A DNA stretch of 53,138 bases from Verrucomicrobiales bacterium (GCA_027489875.1 JAIXZE010000252.1:1-53138), one strand, 5' to 3'. Shown: positions 27,333 through 35,991, counted from the stretch's first letter. The notes: generated by a model from the sequence alone, not told the origin. A program made the numbers and translations.

Positions 27333-28138
27333 GCGAACACGCGATGAGCGATAGTCCCAACAAGAACGCTTCGGGGCTCGACCGTGGTGAAGTCACGGAT
27401 GTTTCCGACCTGCACGCGGCCGTCCTTCGCGAGCGACCCGATCCTATTGAGGGCCGCGAACCCCTGAACCTCTGGATGGTCGTCTTTGTTGCCGCGCTTC
27501 TTTTCTGGGCAGGCACATATCTGACCCACTATTCCGGTGGCTTCCGGGCGGACGAATTCTCCGAACGCCAGATCAATCCTCTCCCTCCACCTTCGGAATC
27601 CGGGCCGTCGACAGAGGATCCTACGACAAAATCTGCTAAGGAAGGCATGGCGGTCTTCCTGGCTCAGTGCTCCCCATGTCACCAAGCCGATGGAAACGGA
27701 GTGTCTGGTCAGTTTCCTCCACTTGCAGGGTCGGAATGGGTTCTTGCAGAAGGGCCCAACCGCATCATCCGGATCGTCCTCAATGGCTTATCCGGCCCCA
27801 TTCAGGTCAAGGGGAGCGACTACAACGGGGTGATGAATGGTTTCCGTGATTCCATGGATGATAAGCAGATTGCCAATGTCCTCACTTATATCCGCAATAG
27901 TTGGGGCAACAAGGCAGGACTGGTGACGCCGGCGGAAGTCGCAACTCTCCGCGCAGCGACGAAGGACCGCACTGAGGCTTGGGTCCCTGCAGATCTGCTC
28001 AAGTTGCCCGTGAGTGGCGGAGATGCCTCAGCCGCGGCCCCGGCAAGTGGAGGCCTTTCGCCCGAAGCTCTCAAGGAAGCATTGAAGAAGCTTCCTCCAG
28101 ATGAGTTGAAGGCATTGTTGCAGGGGCTTGGGAACTGA
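27329..28138 (+). CDS. Monohaem cytochrome c, CcoP-like third subunit
   Basis: The 269-residue protein has a cytoplasmic N-terminus, one helix (about 48-68), a Pro/Ser-rich linker and a single c-type haem domain with CSPCHQADGNG. The likely distal Met is in YNGVMNGF. Typical CcoP has two haems; here only one is present. The last 40 residues are Ala/Gly-rich and then helical with LSPEALKEALKKLPPDELK, unusual for CcoP. Its ATG overlaps ccoO by four bases. It is probably the electron-entry subunit of the oxidase. Confidence 0.85.
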   Translation: MSEHAMSDSPNKNASGLDRGEVTDVSDLHAAVLRERPDPIEGREPLNLWMVVFVAALLFWAGTYLTHYSGGFRADEFSERQINPLPPPSESGPSTEDPTTKSAKEGMAVFLAQCSPCHQADGNGVSGQFPPLAGSEWVLAEGPNRIIRIVLNGLSGPIQVKGSDYNGVMNGFRDSMDDKQIANVLTYIRNSWGNKAGLVTPAEVATLRAATKDRTEAWVPADLLKLPVSGGDASAAAPASGGLSPEALKEALKKLPPDELKALLQGLGN

Positions 28139-28161
28139 CATTATCCCGACTACATCCCCCT

Positions 28162-30876
28162 GTGTCTGATGTGGTCCCCCCGGAGGCAAAGGCAAACGCC
28201 GAAAGCAGCTCCCCTGTCTCGTGTTTGTACTGCGGTGGGGTAATCCTGGGTTCTCCACCATCGGGCTTTGGTTCCGAACGATACTGCTGCTACGGCTGTC
28301 GTGTTTTGTCCGAGGGCGGCAGAAGGGCCGAAAGGAGATCCGGGAGTGGAGGTGAGGCTTGGTTCTCGATTGGATTTGGTGCCTTCGTTGCCGCGCAGCT
28401 CATGCTGTTTTCCACCGTGGTCAACGTCTCGGAGGTGGAGGGAGCGGCCCGCGGCTGGATCCACCTTGCGCTCGCGCTAGGTGCCTGCTCCGTCCTTTGG
28501 GTCCTTGGTCGTCCGCTGGTCCGCCAAGCCTGTGCCTGCGTTGCAGAAAGACGGGCTGGGACGGAATGGTTGTTCCTTCTTGGCATCTTTGGAGCGATGG
28601 GGGCTTCGATTCATGCCTCCCTTCGAGGAACCGGAGCCGTCTATTATGAAGTGGTTGCGGTTCTGGTCACGGTCTATTCGGCCGGCAAGGCATTGACGGC
28701 GTTCGCAAAGCGTCGAGTTCTCACGGAGGTGGAAAGCCTCGACGCGTGGTTTGGCGAGGCACTTCTTCTTGGACCCGAGGGTTCCGAGAGTTCCGTTTCT
28801 GTGCGTCAGCTCAGGGTCGGCGATCTTGTTCGGGTTCGACCCGGCTCCTCCATTGCCGTGGATGGTTTGGTGCGAAAAGGTTCGGGTTGGGTGAGTTCCT
28901 GCATCCTCAATGGTACTTCGGTACCGGAAGTGGTTCGACCTGGCGATCAGGTGCGTGCGGGGATGATCAGTGTCGATGCGGAATTTGATATCGAGATTTG
29001 TCAGCGACAGGAGGGGCGTGTGTTGGATCGATTGCTCGGTACGGTCCGGATGGCTCGAGACGGACTGAAGGAAAGCCGATCCATGGTCTTTGCGGATCGG
29101 TTTGCTGGCTGGTTCGTCCTCTTCGTGCTCACTGCCTCGGTCGTGACAGGTTGGTGGTGGTGGATACGGGGGGAGGGGGATTTTGCGGTTTACCGGGCAC
29201 TGTCCGTTGTGTTGATTGCCTGCCCTTGTGCGGTCGGACTTGCGGTTCCGTTGGGTCTGTGGAGCGGTTTGGCCGTGGCTGCAAGCCGTGGGGTCATGCT
29301 TCGCACGGCTGGAGCGCTCGAGCGGTTGGCGGACGTGCGGCAAGTATGGTTTGATAAAACCGGTACGCTGACTGACTCAACCCCATCGATGCTGGATCTG
29401 GCCCTTGTGGAGGACGGATGGGATCGACTTCGAGTTCGACGGATCGCTGATGCGGTAGAGTCTAGATCCGGCCATGTGCTGGCCAAGGCCTTCCATACAG
29501 GGTGCTCGCTGGATGACATCGAAGTCAGGGATGTCCTGATTGTGCCGGGTGAGGGAGTCCGGGCGAGTATCCGGGAAGCCACAGAACGATGGATGGAAGT
29601 TCGAATTGGCCGATTGGCTTGGCTGTTTCCTGAAGGCTCAGCAACCCCGAGGGTCGAGCCATTGCGGCACCGACCTGACAATGATTTCACCATTGGGATT
29701 GAGATTGACGGAAAGGTCATCGGGATTGCCTCCATCCATGAGGAACCCAAGGAAGGTTGGTCCATGCTTGTTACCCGGTTGGAAGCTCTCGGGTGTCGGG
29801 TGGGTGTTCTCACGGGCGATCGTGTTGAAAGGGCAGTTGGGTTTGGCCTGGGCGGACGCGTAAGTGTTCTTGGAGGAATGGGGCCTGATCAGAAGGCGGA
29901 GTTCCTGACCGCCGAGCAAAGGAAGAATGGCCCAGCGGCCTTTGTGGGCGACGGCGTCAACGATGGAGCAGCACTCGCGGTGGCCGCGGTTGGCTTGGCG
30001 GTCTCGGAGGGAACGACAATTGCAAAGGAGTCCGGAGATGGGGTGATTGGGGAGAGGGGATTGGAGTCCCTCATCCACGTCATTGAGGTTTCACGGGATG
30101 TCCGGAGAAGGATACGAAGCGGGCTTTGGTTTGCCTGCGGATACAACGTGATGGGGATGGGATTGGCAGCGGGAGGATGGCTGCATCCTGTGGTGGCTTC
30201 GCTGTTGATGGTGATCTCGAGCGGAGTGGTCGCCTGGCGCTCATTGGTTTCCAATGGGGATGGATGCGCCCGTGAAAGCGCAGAGCCCCGCGGTCATCAT
30301 CGGATCCTTTTTCTTCTCACCTTGGCCGTGCAACTTCCTTTGGCGGCGTGGCTTGGTGACATGTCCTGGCCTCAAGTACTGGCTGTGGCGATGGGTTTGT
30401 GGGGGGTGGGGTGGGGTCTTTTGCAGTTAAGTCAAACCGGACCATGGACCTTCATGATGATGGGAATGCTCGGGCCTGGGGGACTTGGGATGCTGGCTGG
30501 GTGGTGGGTTGAGGCGGGAATGGGACCCGTGATGCAGGAAGGCGTGTGTCTTTGCTGCCAGCCCCATCATTACTTTGAACTCACTGGCAAGGTTCCTTGG
30601 ATGCAACTCGGCATGCTCTTGGGCGGGGGGTGGGGAATGTGGTTTGGACTGCCGCGGTTGGGCAGGCAACGACACCGATGGCTAGCGGGGATCCTGGGAG
30701 CTACCGGCATGATCGCAGGCATGAACGAGGGCGCTCGCATCGCATTGGCGATGGGTGGCCCGGGTCACTCCGCCCAATTCCTGCTGGCTTGGGTTGGGAT
30801 GGTTGCGGGGATGACCTTGGGAATGCTTCTTGGCTGCGGTGCAGCGGAAGCGATTCGCGCGATGGAACGGCGTTGA
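28162..30876 (+). CDS. ccoI: CcoI-type copper P-type ATPase with extra C-terminal membrane domain
   Basis: This 904-residue P1B-type ATPase is expected to export copper for CuB assembly in the upstream oxidase. The N-terminus has two cysteine pairs, C21-x-x-C24 and C42-C43-x-x-C46, like CcoI, but no HMA domain. The core has CPC (354-356) in the ion path, the phosphorylated Asp398 in DKTGTLT and GDGVNDG (596-602). The normal P-type ATPase ending is reached near residue 697. A further 207 residues follow, with about six hydrophobic segments rich in Gly and Met and a loop reading CLCCQPHH (796-803). That tail is not part of the usual family. The start is a GTG 23 bases after the CcoP-like gene. 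Confidence 0.88.
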   Translation: MSDVVPPEAKANAESSSPVSCLYCGGVILGSPPSGFGSERYCCYGCRVLSEGGRRAERRSGSGGEAWFSIGFGAFVAAQLMLFSTVVNVSEVEGAARGWIHLALALGACSVLWVLGRPLVRQACACVAERRAGTEWLFLLGIFGAMGASIHASLRGTGAVYYEVVAVLVTVYSAGKALTAFAKRRVLTEVESLDAWFGEALLLGPEGSESSVSVRQLRVGDLVRVRPGSSIAVDGLVRKGSGWVSSCILNGTSVPEVVRPGDQVRAGMISVDAEFDIEICQRQEGRVLDRLLGTVRMARDGLKESRSMVFADRFAGWFVLFVLTASVVTGWWWWIRGEGDFAVYRALSVVLIACPCAVGLAVPLGLWSGLAVAASRGVMLRTAGALERLADVRQVWFDKTGTLTDSTPSMLDLALVEDGWDRLRVRRIADAVESRSGHVLAKAFHTGCSLDDIEVRDVLIVPGEGVRASIREATERWMEVRIGRLAWLFPEGSATPRVEPLRHRPDNDFTIGIEIDGKVIGIASIHEEPKEGWSMLVTRLEALGCRVGVLTGDRVERAVGFGLGGRVSVLGGMGPDQKAEFLTAEQRKNGPAAFVGDGVNDGAALAVAAVGLAVSEGTTIAKESGDGVIGERGLESLIHVIEVSRDVRRRIRSGLWFACGYNVMGMGLAAGGWLHPVVASLLMVISSGVVAWRSLVSNGDGCARESAEPRGHHRILFLLTLAVQLPLAAWLGDMSWPQVLAVAMGLWGVGWGLLQLSQTGPWTFMMMGMLGPGGLGMLAGWWVEAGMGPVMQEGVCLCCQPHHYFELTGKVPWMQLGMLLGGGWGMWFGLPRLGRQRHRWLAGILGATGMIAGMNEGARIALAMGGPGHSAQFLLAWVGMVAGMTLGMLLGCGAAEAIRAMERR

Positions 30877-30898
30877 TTGATCCTTGGATCGAGGGGAG

Positions 30899-31627
30899 CT
30901 AGGCCTTGGCGACAGCGAGAAGACTTTGTCCGAAAGGAGGGCGCAGGAAGTTCGTCTCCATCCAATGTCCCACCGGGAAGATGTATCGGTCAAAGGCCCG
31001 AACCGAGGTTGCTCCGAAGGTGCGATTCCGACGTGCTTTGAAGTTGAACCACCAAGCGAAGTACCCGATTAGATTGAAGTAGACGAGGCGTTCTACTTTG
31101 AAGCCTGCTGTGATCAGTTTGAGTTCCAGCTCCGGTCGGGTGTAGCGTCTGAAATGCCCGAAATCCTTGTCGATGGGGGCATAGATTTCAGGTCTTGCTG
31201 GTACGAACAGACAAGCATGTCCATGTCTTTCACGGAGCAGTCGGAACCAGTTGGAGAGTTCTGCCTGATCCTGTTCGATGTGTTCGAGGACGTTGATGCT
31301 GACGATGCCGTCGAGCCCGAGATCATCCGGCAGTTCGGCCGTGATGGTACGGAAAAGCTCAACTCCTGGGTTGTTGTGGGCGAATCGCTCGTGGAAGCGG
31401 CTGTCAGGTTCCAATCCTGCCATGTGGGAGACATCCGGTAGACCTCGAAATTCGCGGGTCATCTGGCCAATGCCGGCACCCACTTCGAGTATCTTGCCCT
31501 TGAGGTAATGGGAGAACTCACGGGTCAACGCGCGTCGATAATTGACTGCCTCATTGAGAGCATCGAATTCGAAGTCAGCGTTGGAGGCCTCAAGATTGAC
31601 GACGGTTGAGGGAGAAGAATGCATCAT
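30899..31627 (-). CDS. Class I SAM-dependent methyltransferase
   Basis: This 242-residue protein has the SAM-binding glycine motif EVGAGIG (48-54), an acidic residue at the end of strand 2 in GLEPDSRF, and the post-motif DGIVSINVLEHIEQD. The target is unknown. It overlaps the upstream glycosyltransferase gene by four bases, so the two are translationally coupled. A sugar or lipid carrier in surface glycan assembly is a reasonable inference. It ends 22 bases from the convergent ccoI end. Confidence 0.82.
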   Translation of the reverse strand: MMHSSPSTVVNLEASNADFEFDALNEAVNYRRALTREFSHYLKGKILEVGAGIGQMTREFRGLPDVSHMAGLEPDSRFHERFAHNNPGVELFRTITAELPDDLGLDGIVSINVLEHIEQDQAELSNWFRLLRERHGHACLFVPARPEIYAPIDKDFGHFRRYTRPELELKLITAGFKVERLVYFNLIGYFAWWFNFKARRNRTFGATSVRAFDRYIFPVGHWMETNFLRPPFGQSLLAVAKA

Positions 31628-32340
31628 TCAAAAAGGCTATACTTGAGGATGCATCGGATTGCGCTGAAGCCATCCTTCCACCCAATTTTTTTCCCTTCCG
31701 CATACGTCCGTCCATAGTAGCTGATTGGAACCTCAAAAATGCGGACGCCGAGCTTCGCTACTTTGGCAGTGATTTCGGGTTCGAACCCGAATCGGTTCTC
31801 CTGGATCGATATCTGTTTGATGACATCCAGACGGAAGACCTTGTAGCACGTTTCCATGTCCGTCAGTCCCAAATTCGTGCACATGTTGGATAGGGTGGTC
31901 AGCAGGCGGTTTCCGACCGAGTGCCAGTAATAAAGAACCCGGTGCGCGCCGCCGGCGAAACGGGATCCGAACACGACATCGGCCCGGTCTTGAAGCAGCG
32001 GTCCAAGAAGCACGAAATACTCGGTGGGGTCGTACTCCATGTCTGCATCCTGAATGAGCACATACGGGCTTGTTGCTTTGCTCAAGCCCGTCCTGAGTGC
32101 GGCACCCTTACCCTGATTGACTTCGTGTTTGAAGAGACGAATCCGGGGGTCCCGATCCTTCCAAGCCTGCAGTTTTGCCCACGTGCCATCCTTTGAACAG
32201 TCCTCGACAATGATGAGTTCGGAGACAGGTTTCTGTGCGAGAACCAGTTCAATGATTTGGTCGATCGTTTTCTCCTCGTTGTAGACGGGCATGACAATCG
32301 ACAGACATTGAGGGCAGGAGCTATTGCTGGTGAGGGTCAT
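31624..32340 (-). CDS. Glycosyltransferase family 2, dolichol-phosphate-mannose-synthase-like
   Basis: The 238-residue GT-A protein has SIVMPVYNEEKTI at the nucleotide site, the acidic DAD metal motif (98-100) in VLIQDADMEYDP and KVFRLDVI downstream. It should transfer a sugar from a nucleotide donor to polyprenyl phosphate. Its length matches soluble DPM1-type enzymes without a membrane domain. It is coupled to the following methyltransferase gene by a four-base overlap. Confidence 0.86.
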   Translation of the reverse strand: MTLTSNSSCPQCLSIVMPVYNEEKTIDQIIELVLAQKPVSELIIVEDCSKDGTWAKLQAWKDRDPRIRLFKHEVNQGKGAALRTGLSKATSPYVLIQDADMEYDPTEYFVLLGPLLQDRADVVFGSRFAGGAHRVLYYWHSVGNRLLTTLSNMCTNLGLTDMETCYKVFRLDVIKQISIQENRFGFEPEITAKVAKLGVRIFEVPISYYGRTYAEGKKIGWKDGFSAIRCILKYSLFE

Positions 32341-32440
32341 TATCCATGAAGTTGAATTTCAAACGGATCGACGATGCTTGGGTGATCGAAGCGATCGGCT
32401 CATTACAATATGAACCCAATTGCCTGCTGTGGAATTCCGG

Positions 32441-33007
32441 TCACGAGCGTGTTCGCTGGAAGACAAAAAGATTGTTGAGGCCAAGCTGAAATTGCCGGTG
32501 GATAAGCAGCTTGAATTCTGGCTCAGCAAAGATTCCATGCGTCTGATCCACCTCATATCCGTGATGCTCCTCCAGCGACATGCCATGGGTTATGCGCAGC
32601 TTGAGCAGCCATTTGAGAATTTCGTCGACGACTGCTGAGGGGACGGTAATCAAAAGCAAGCCGCCTGGGCGGAGCAGTTTTCGTACCCCATTCGCGAGGT
32701 TCGAGTGCTGGGCAGGAGGAAAGTGCTCGAGAACAGCTAGCATCGAAATGACATCGAAAGGAGGGCAGGCCGGCGGCATGTCATCAGGGAAGTAGCCTCT
32801 GATCATCTGGAAACCTTGGATGGTCCTCAGCGAAGACTTGAGTGTAGGATCAATCCCCATGGAACCGGGCCCGCAGCAACCAGCGCGGCGGAAGAGTTCG
32901 CCGTCCGCACTTCCCAAGTCGAGGACGCGGGAACCTGCCCGGATGTAAGGCAAGGCTACCTTGATGCGCCAAGCTTGGAGGATGCGGTCGATTCGTGTCA
33001 CAGACAA
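32441..33007 (-). CDS. Class I SAM-dependent methyltransferase, small
   Basis: The 188-residue protein has the SAM-binding DLGSADGELF (30-39), a later VISMLAVLEHFPPA and RPGGLLLITVPS, all typical of Rossmann methyltransferases. It lies 100 bases upstream of the GT2 gene and 21 bases after the membrane glycosyltransferase gene, in the same direction. Its acceptor is not predictable. It is not a close copy of the methyltransferase at 30899. Confidence 0.8.
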   Translation of the reverse strand: MSVTRIDRILQAWRIKVALPYIRAGSRVLDLGSADGELFRRAGCCGPGSMGIDPTLKSSLRTIQGFQMIRGYFPDDMPPACPPFDVISMLAVLEHFPPAQHSNLANGVRKLLRPGGLLLITVPSAVVDEILKWLLKLRITHGMSLEEHHGYEVDQTHGIFAEPEFKLLIHRQFQLGLNNLFVFQRTRS

Positions 33008-33028
33008 TGAAGTGCTGTGGACCTTGGA

Positions 33029-34216
33029 TTACTCCAGAGAGGGTGGACGCCGTCCAGTGGTCTTGAGGCCAAGGACGGAGAGATGGAAGCTGCTGAAAAT
33101 CGTCTGAAGTCCAAGTGTGGTCAGGGTGGCTCCAAGCACGATACGTCTGAGGTTCTCCGCGGTTGGAAGGTCGCCGAAGTTGACCGCTCCCCATTTCCAG
33201 ACGGCAATCGCAAGGATGGTGGCCCCAGCCAAGCTGGCAACCAATCCTGTGATGCAGCCTTTCTCCAGATTCCAATGTCGGAAGAGACCAGCGAAATGCT
33301 TGTCATTCGGGAGAAGACCTTCACCAACGGCAAACACCTTTGCGTAGAAGGCCTGAGCCACCAGCTGATAACCCAATACCGCCGTCATGCTGGCCATGAT
33401 CAGCGTGCCGAGGTCCAAGGTGATCTTTCCCAGGACCCGCGGACCGGAGAAAGTAAGGGCGACTCCAGCCAGACCCGCAACAGTGAGGAACAAGCCCGGC
33501 ACGAGGAACAACCACTTCGGAGAGTAAATCAACATGAAGCGGAGATGGCGCCAGCCGTCCCGCCAAGGTTTGAGATGCGGAGGCCGGGAGCGACCATCCG
33601 GGTGCAGAGTGATTGGTACTTCTGCGACATTCAGCCCCTTGAGCGTCGCCTTCATGACCATCTCCGAGGCGAACTCCATGCCCGTTGTCTTGAGGTCCAT
33701 GCGGCGGTACGCCTCTGCCGAAAATCCTCTCAGGCCACAATGGAAGTCGTGGATTGGAGTGCGGAAGAAAAGACGTCCGATGAACGACAGGATCGGATTG
33801 CCAATCCATCGGTTTTTCCACGGCATGGCCCCTTTGGCGATGGTTCCGCCGCCGGAGGGAAGTCGGCACCCCATGACGAGGTCATGGCCAGCCTTCAACT
33901 TCTCGACGAAGCCCGAGATGTTGGAAAAGTCGTAAGAATCATCGGAATCGCCCATGATGATCCACCGACCATAGGCGGCTTCGATTCCACCACGCAGTGC
34001 GTTACCATAGCCCTTCGCCTGGACGCGCTCCACGCGGGCACCGAGTGACTCTGCGATTTCGATGGAGCCGTCCGTGGAACCGTTGTCGGCGATCAGGACT
34101 TCTCCGCGAACACCCGCGTGGGCTATGCCCGCTTGTGCCTTCTTGATGCAGGTGGCAAGTGTTTCTGCCTCATTGAGGCAGGGCATAACGATCGTGAGGT
34201 CGAGTAATTCCGGCAT
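33029..34216 (-). CDS. Membrane-bound family 2 glycosyltransferase
   Basis: From ATG 34216 the 395-residue product starts with a GT-A domain: LDLTIVMPCLNEAETLATC, then an NGSTDGS loop and the metal motif DSDDSYDF. Two membrane-spanning pairs follow in the C-terminal third (FLVPGLFLTVAGLAGVALTF and later hydrophobic stretches). It resembles bacterial DPM-type transferases with a GtrA-like or anchor region, which load polyprenyl phosphate with sugar. The frame is open to a GTG at 34258, which is less likely. It lies 48 bases after the PEP-CTERM protease gene and heads the glycan cluster. Confidence 0.84.
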   Translation of the reverse strand: MPELLDLTIVMPCLNEAETLATCIKKAQAGIAHAGVRGEVLIADNGSTDGSIEIAESLGARVERVQAKGYGNALRGGIEAAYGRWIIMGDSDDSYDFSNISGFVEKLKAGHDLVMGCRLPSGGGTIAKGAMPWKNRWIGNPILSFIGRLFFRTPIHDFHCGLRGFSAEAYRRMDLKTTGMEFASEMVMKATLKGLNVAEVPITLHPDGRSRPPHLKPWRDGWRHLRFMLIYSPKWLFLVPGLFLTVAGLAGVALTFSGPRVLGKITLDLGTLIMASMTAVLGYQLVAQAFYAKVFAVGEGLLPNDKHFAGLFRHWNLEKGCITGLVASLAGATILAIAVWKWGAVNFGDLPTAENLRRIVLGATLTTLGLQTIFSSFHLSVLGLKTTGRRPPSLE

Positions 34217-34264
34217 GATGGGCGCCCAGAGCGCTGCGTCTTCTACCGGGTCTGGCACGAAGGA

Positions 34265-35362
34265 TCAAGCCGCGTGCTTGCGCCAGCGGAGAAGACCGGT
34301 GCCAACCATCAGCAGGAATCCTGCAGCCCAGCTCCGGGCCTCGGGGACCGGGTTGAACCCAATGACATCGAAGAACCGGAGGTCGGTGCTTGTGAATGAA
34401 AGCAATTCACCCAAGCCAATGGTTGGATCCATGAGGCCGATCGGGGTTGCATTGTTGAGCCAGTGGTTGGCTTGCTGGCCGTTGCCGAAAGTTGAGATCG
34501 AGCTGCTGGAACCTCGGGCGAACTGCGCGACGGAGGATGTCCCGCCATCCACTGAGAAGTACTTCGTCCGTGTGTCGGCAGAGATGTCGAACACGCCGGG
34601 TGCAGCGCCACTGCCGGAGAAGGTTCCGACAAGGCCAGCGGATTCCTGAGAGAAGCGGAAGAGGTCTGCTACTTGGGGTTTGGCCGAGGATTCGGAAATG
34701 ATCCCTCCCGTGGTAGAGATGATTTCGGCAGTGCTTTGAAAACCCAGAACGTGTCCCAGTTCGTGGGCGATCACGCCGATGAGGTCATAGCTCAGCGTGG
34801 CAATGCCGTCGGATCGATCGGTGTCGTAGCTTCTCGTGGAATTGAGATCGATTTGGCCGTCCACCGCACCGTTCGCCCCCGGAAGCAGCCCAAGGGCCTT
34901 CTGGACGGCATTGGGGACTCTCAATTCGGTGTTGTTCTGGTCGGCTGCTGTTCCGGCTGTCCCGGTATCCATCCGCAGGCTTCCGCCGGTCCGGTTGATC
35001 AGGAAGATGGCTGATGATCCGTTCCGGAGGGCGTTCGAGGAGGAAATGTCGTCTGGCGTGATGGCGTCGTCGATGAGTCCGTTACGGACGGTCCCGTAAG
35101 CAATGGTTGAGGAACTGACGGAAGAGTCGGCCACGGCCGTTCCCAAGTTCGAGTAGTTGATCTGAACATTGATGGTGATTGGGTCGGTGAAGTACCCGGA
35201 CCACAGGTTGCCCGCGGCGACGGCGGCGGCCATGTAATCGGCTGGGACGCTGCCGCCGTTGGTGAAGTTGAACGTCAGCGCCGAGAGCGTTGGCTCGGCA
35301 ACGAAAGGGAGGGTGGTGGCCAGCAGGACGGCAATGCGGCGTGTGGAAAAGGAGGAGTGCAT
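34265..35362 (-). CDS. Secreted zinc metalloprotease-like protein with PEP-CTERM-like tail
   Basis: The 365-residue protein starts with a signal peptide and has a zinc-binding HELGHVLGFQS motif (about 198-208), as in metzincin-like proteases. It ends with VPEARSW, a hydrophobic helix and RWRKHA, which fits a PEP-CTERM sorting signal handled by an exosortase. The body resembles the family named NF038122 metalloprotease in annotations. The downstream glycan cluster fits the known link between exosortase targets and exopolysaccharide, but no exosortase gene is in this window. Confidence 0.82.
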   Translation of the reverse strand: MHSSFSTRRIAVLLATTLPFVAEPTLSALTFNFTNGGSVPADYMAAAVAAGNLWSGYFTDPITINVQINYSNLGTAVADSSVSSSTIAYGTVRNGLIDDAITPDDISSSNALRNGSSAIFLINRTGGSLRMDTGTAGTAADQNNTELRVPNAVQKALGLLPGANGAVDGQIDLNSTRSYDTDRSDGIATLSYDLIGVIAHELGHVLGFQSTAEIISTTGGIISESSAKPQVADLFRFSQESAGLVGTFSGSGAAPGVFDISADTRTKYFSVDGGTSSVAQFARGSSSSISTFGNGQQANHWLNNATPIGLMDPTIGLGELLSFTSTDLRFFDVIGFNPVPEARSWAAGFLLMVGTGLLRWRKHAA

Positions 35363-35497
35363 GCGAGCGTCGGAAACGGAGGATTTGTGGTTGAATTAAC
35401 TACAGTTCGTCAATGCCGCTGTCTTGGGAGTTGAGAGAGGGGCACCGATCGGCAGGCATAGGCTTTGCCGCCGTGAAGGTTCGCTGTTAGCCTTTCC

Positions 35498-35522
35498 GAA
35501 ACTTTTGTGGAAACCGGGCGTT
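35498..35522 (+). promoter_or_regulatory. Candidate ECF-sigma promoter upstream of the pseudopilin gene
   Basis: GAAAC (35498-35502) and CGTT (35519-35522) are separated by 16 bases. This matches the AAC-N16-CGT spacing typical of ECF sigma promoters and is the same arrangement as the candidate before the ECF sigma gene at 43397. The two elements could arise by chance in this much sequence. Confidence 0.3.
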
Positions 35523-35538
35523 GACCTGTCACGCCCGG
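35514..35538. other. Inverted repeat upstream of the pseudopilin gene
   Basis: CCGGGCGT (35514-35521) pairs perfectly with ACGCCCGG (35531-35538) across a 9-base loop, 30 bases before the ATG. It overlaps the proposed -10 element, so it may be an operator or an mRNA hairpin. No T-run follows, so it is not a simple terminator. Confidence 0.45.
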
Positions 35539-35568
35539 GGATTCCCGAGGCAGACACATACTCAAGTC

Positions 35569-35976
35569 ATGAACCTGTCGATCCGTTCCTTTGCCGCCCG
35601 GCGAGCCATTTCCCGGGCTTCTGGTTTCACGTTGGTGGAAATCATGATCGTCGTGCTGATCATTGGCCTTCTGGCGATGATCGCGATTCCCAATGTGAAG
35701 AAATCCCTCGAAACCGCCCGGTTGCAGGCGATCAAGGTCAACCTCCGTACCATCGACTCCGTGAAGACCCAATGGGCTGCGGAGAACAAGAAGGGTGGCA
35801 ATGAGACCCCTTCTGAAGGGGACCTTGCCCCGTACTTCAATGGGGGCAAGTTTCCCGCGAAGGTGGTCGGCGAGACCTATGTGATCAACGCGGTGGACCA
35901 GCCACCGGCAGCCACGGTGCCGTCGAAGCTGGGGAACGTGCCCGCGGGTGGTACGGTCCTGATGGACGACCAATAA
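35569..35976 (+). CDS. Type II secretion/type IV pilus-like pseudopilin
   Basis: The 135-residue protein has a short positively charged leader and the prepilin cleavage site at G19 with FTLVEIMIVVLIIGLLAM following. The conserved Glu at mature position 5 is E24. The soluble part is small, about 95 residues, like the major pseudopilin GspG family. The ATG at 35569 gives a normal leader; the frame is open to 35521 without homology. It converges on the M48 protease gene 15 bases away. A prepilin peptidase or secretion ATPase is not nearby, so it belongs to a system encoded elsewhere. Confidence 0.86.
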   Translation: MNLSIRSFAARRAISRASGFTLVEIMIVVLIIGLLAMIAIPNVKKSLETARLQAIKVNLRTIDSVKTQWAAENKKGGNETPSEGDLAPYFNGGKFPAKVVGETYVINAVDQPPAATVPSKLGNVPAGGTVLMDDQ

Positions 35977-35991
35977 GAGAGCCGCGCCGGA

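Noticed and set aside
30877..30898. Possible bidirectional terminator between ccoI and the methyltransferase gene
   Set aside because: The 22-base spacer has only a very short inverted repeat and no T-run, so nothing supports a terminator there.
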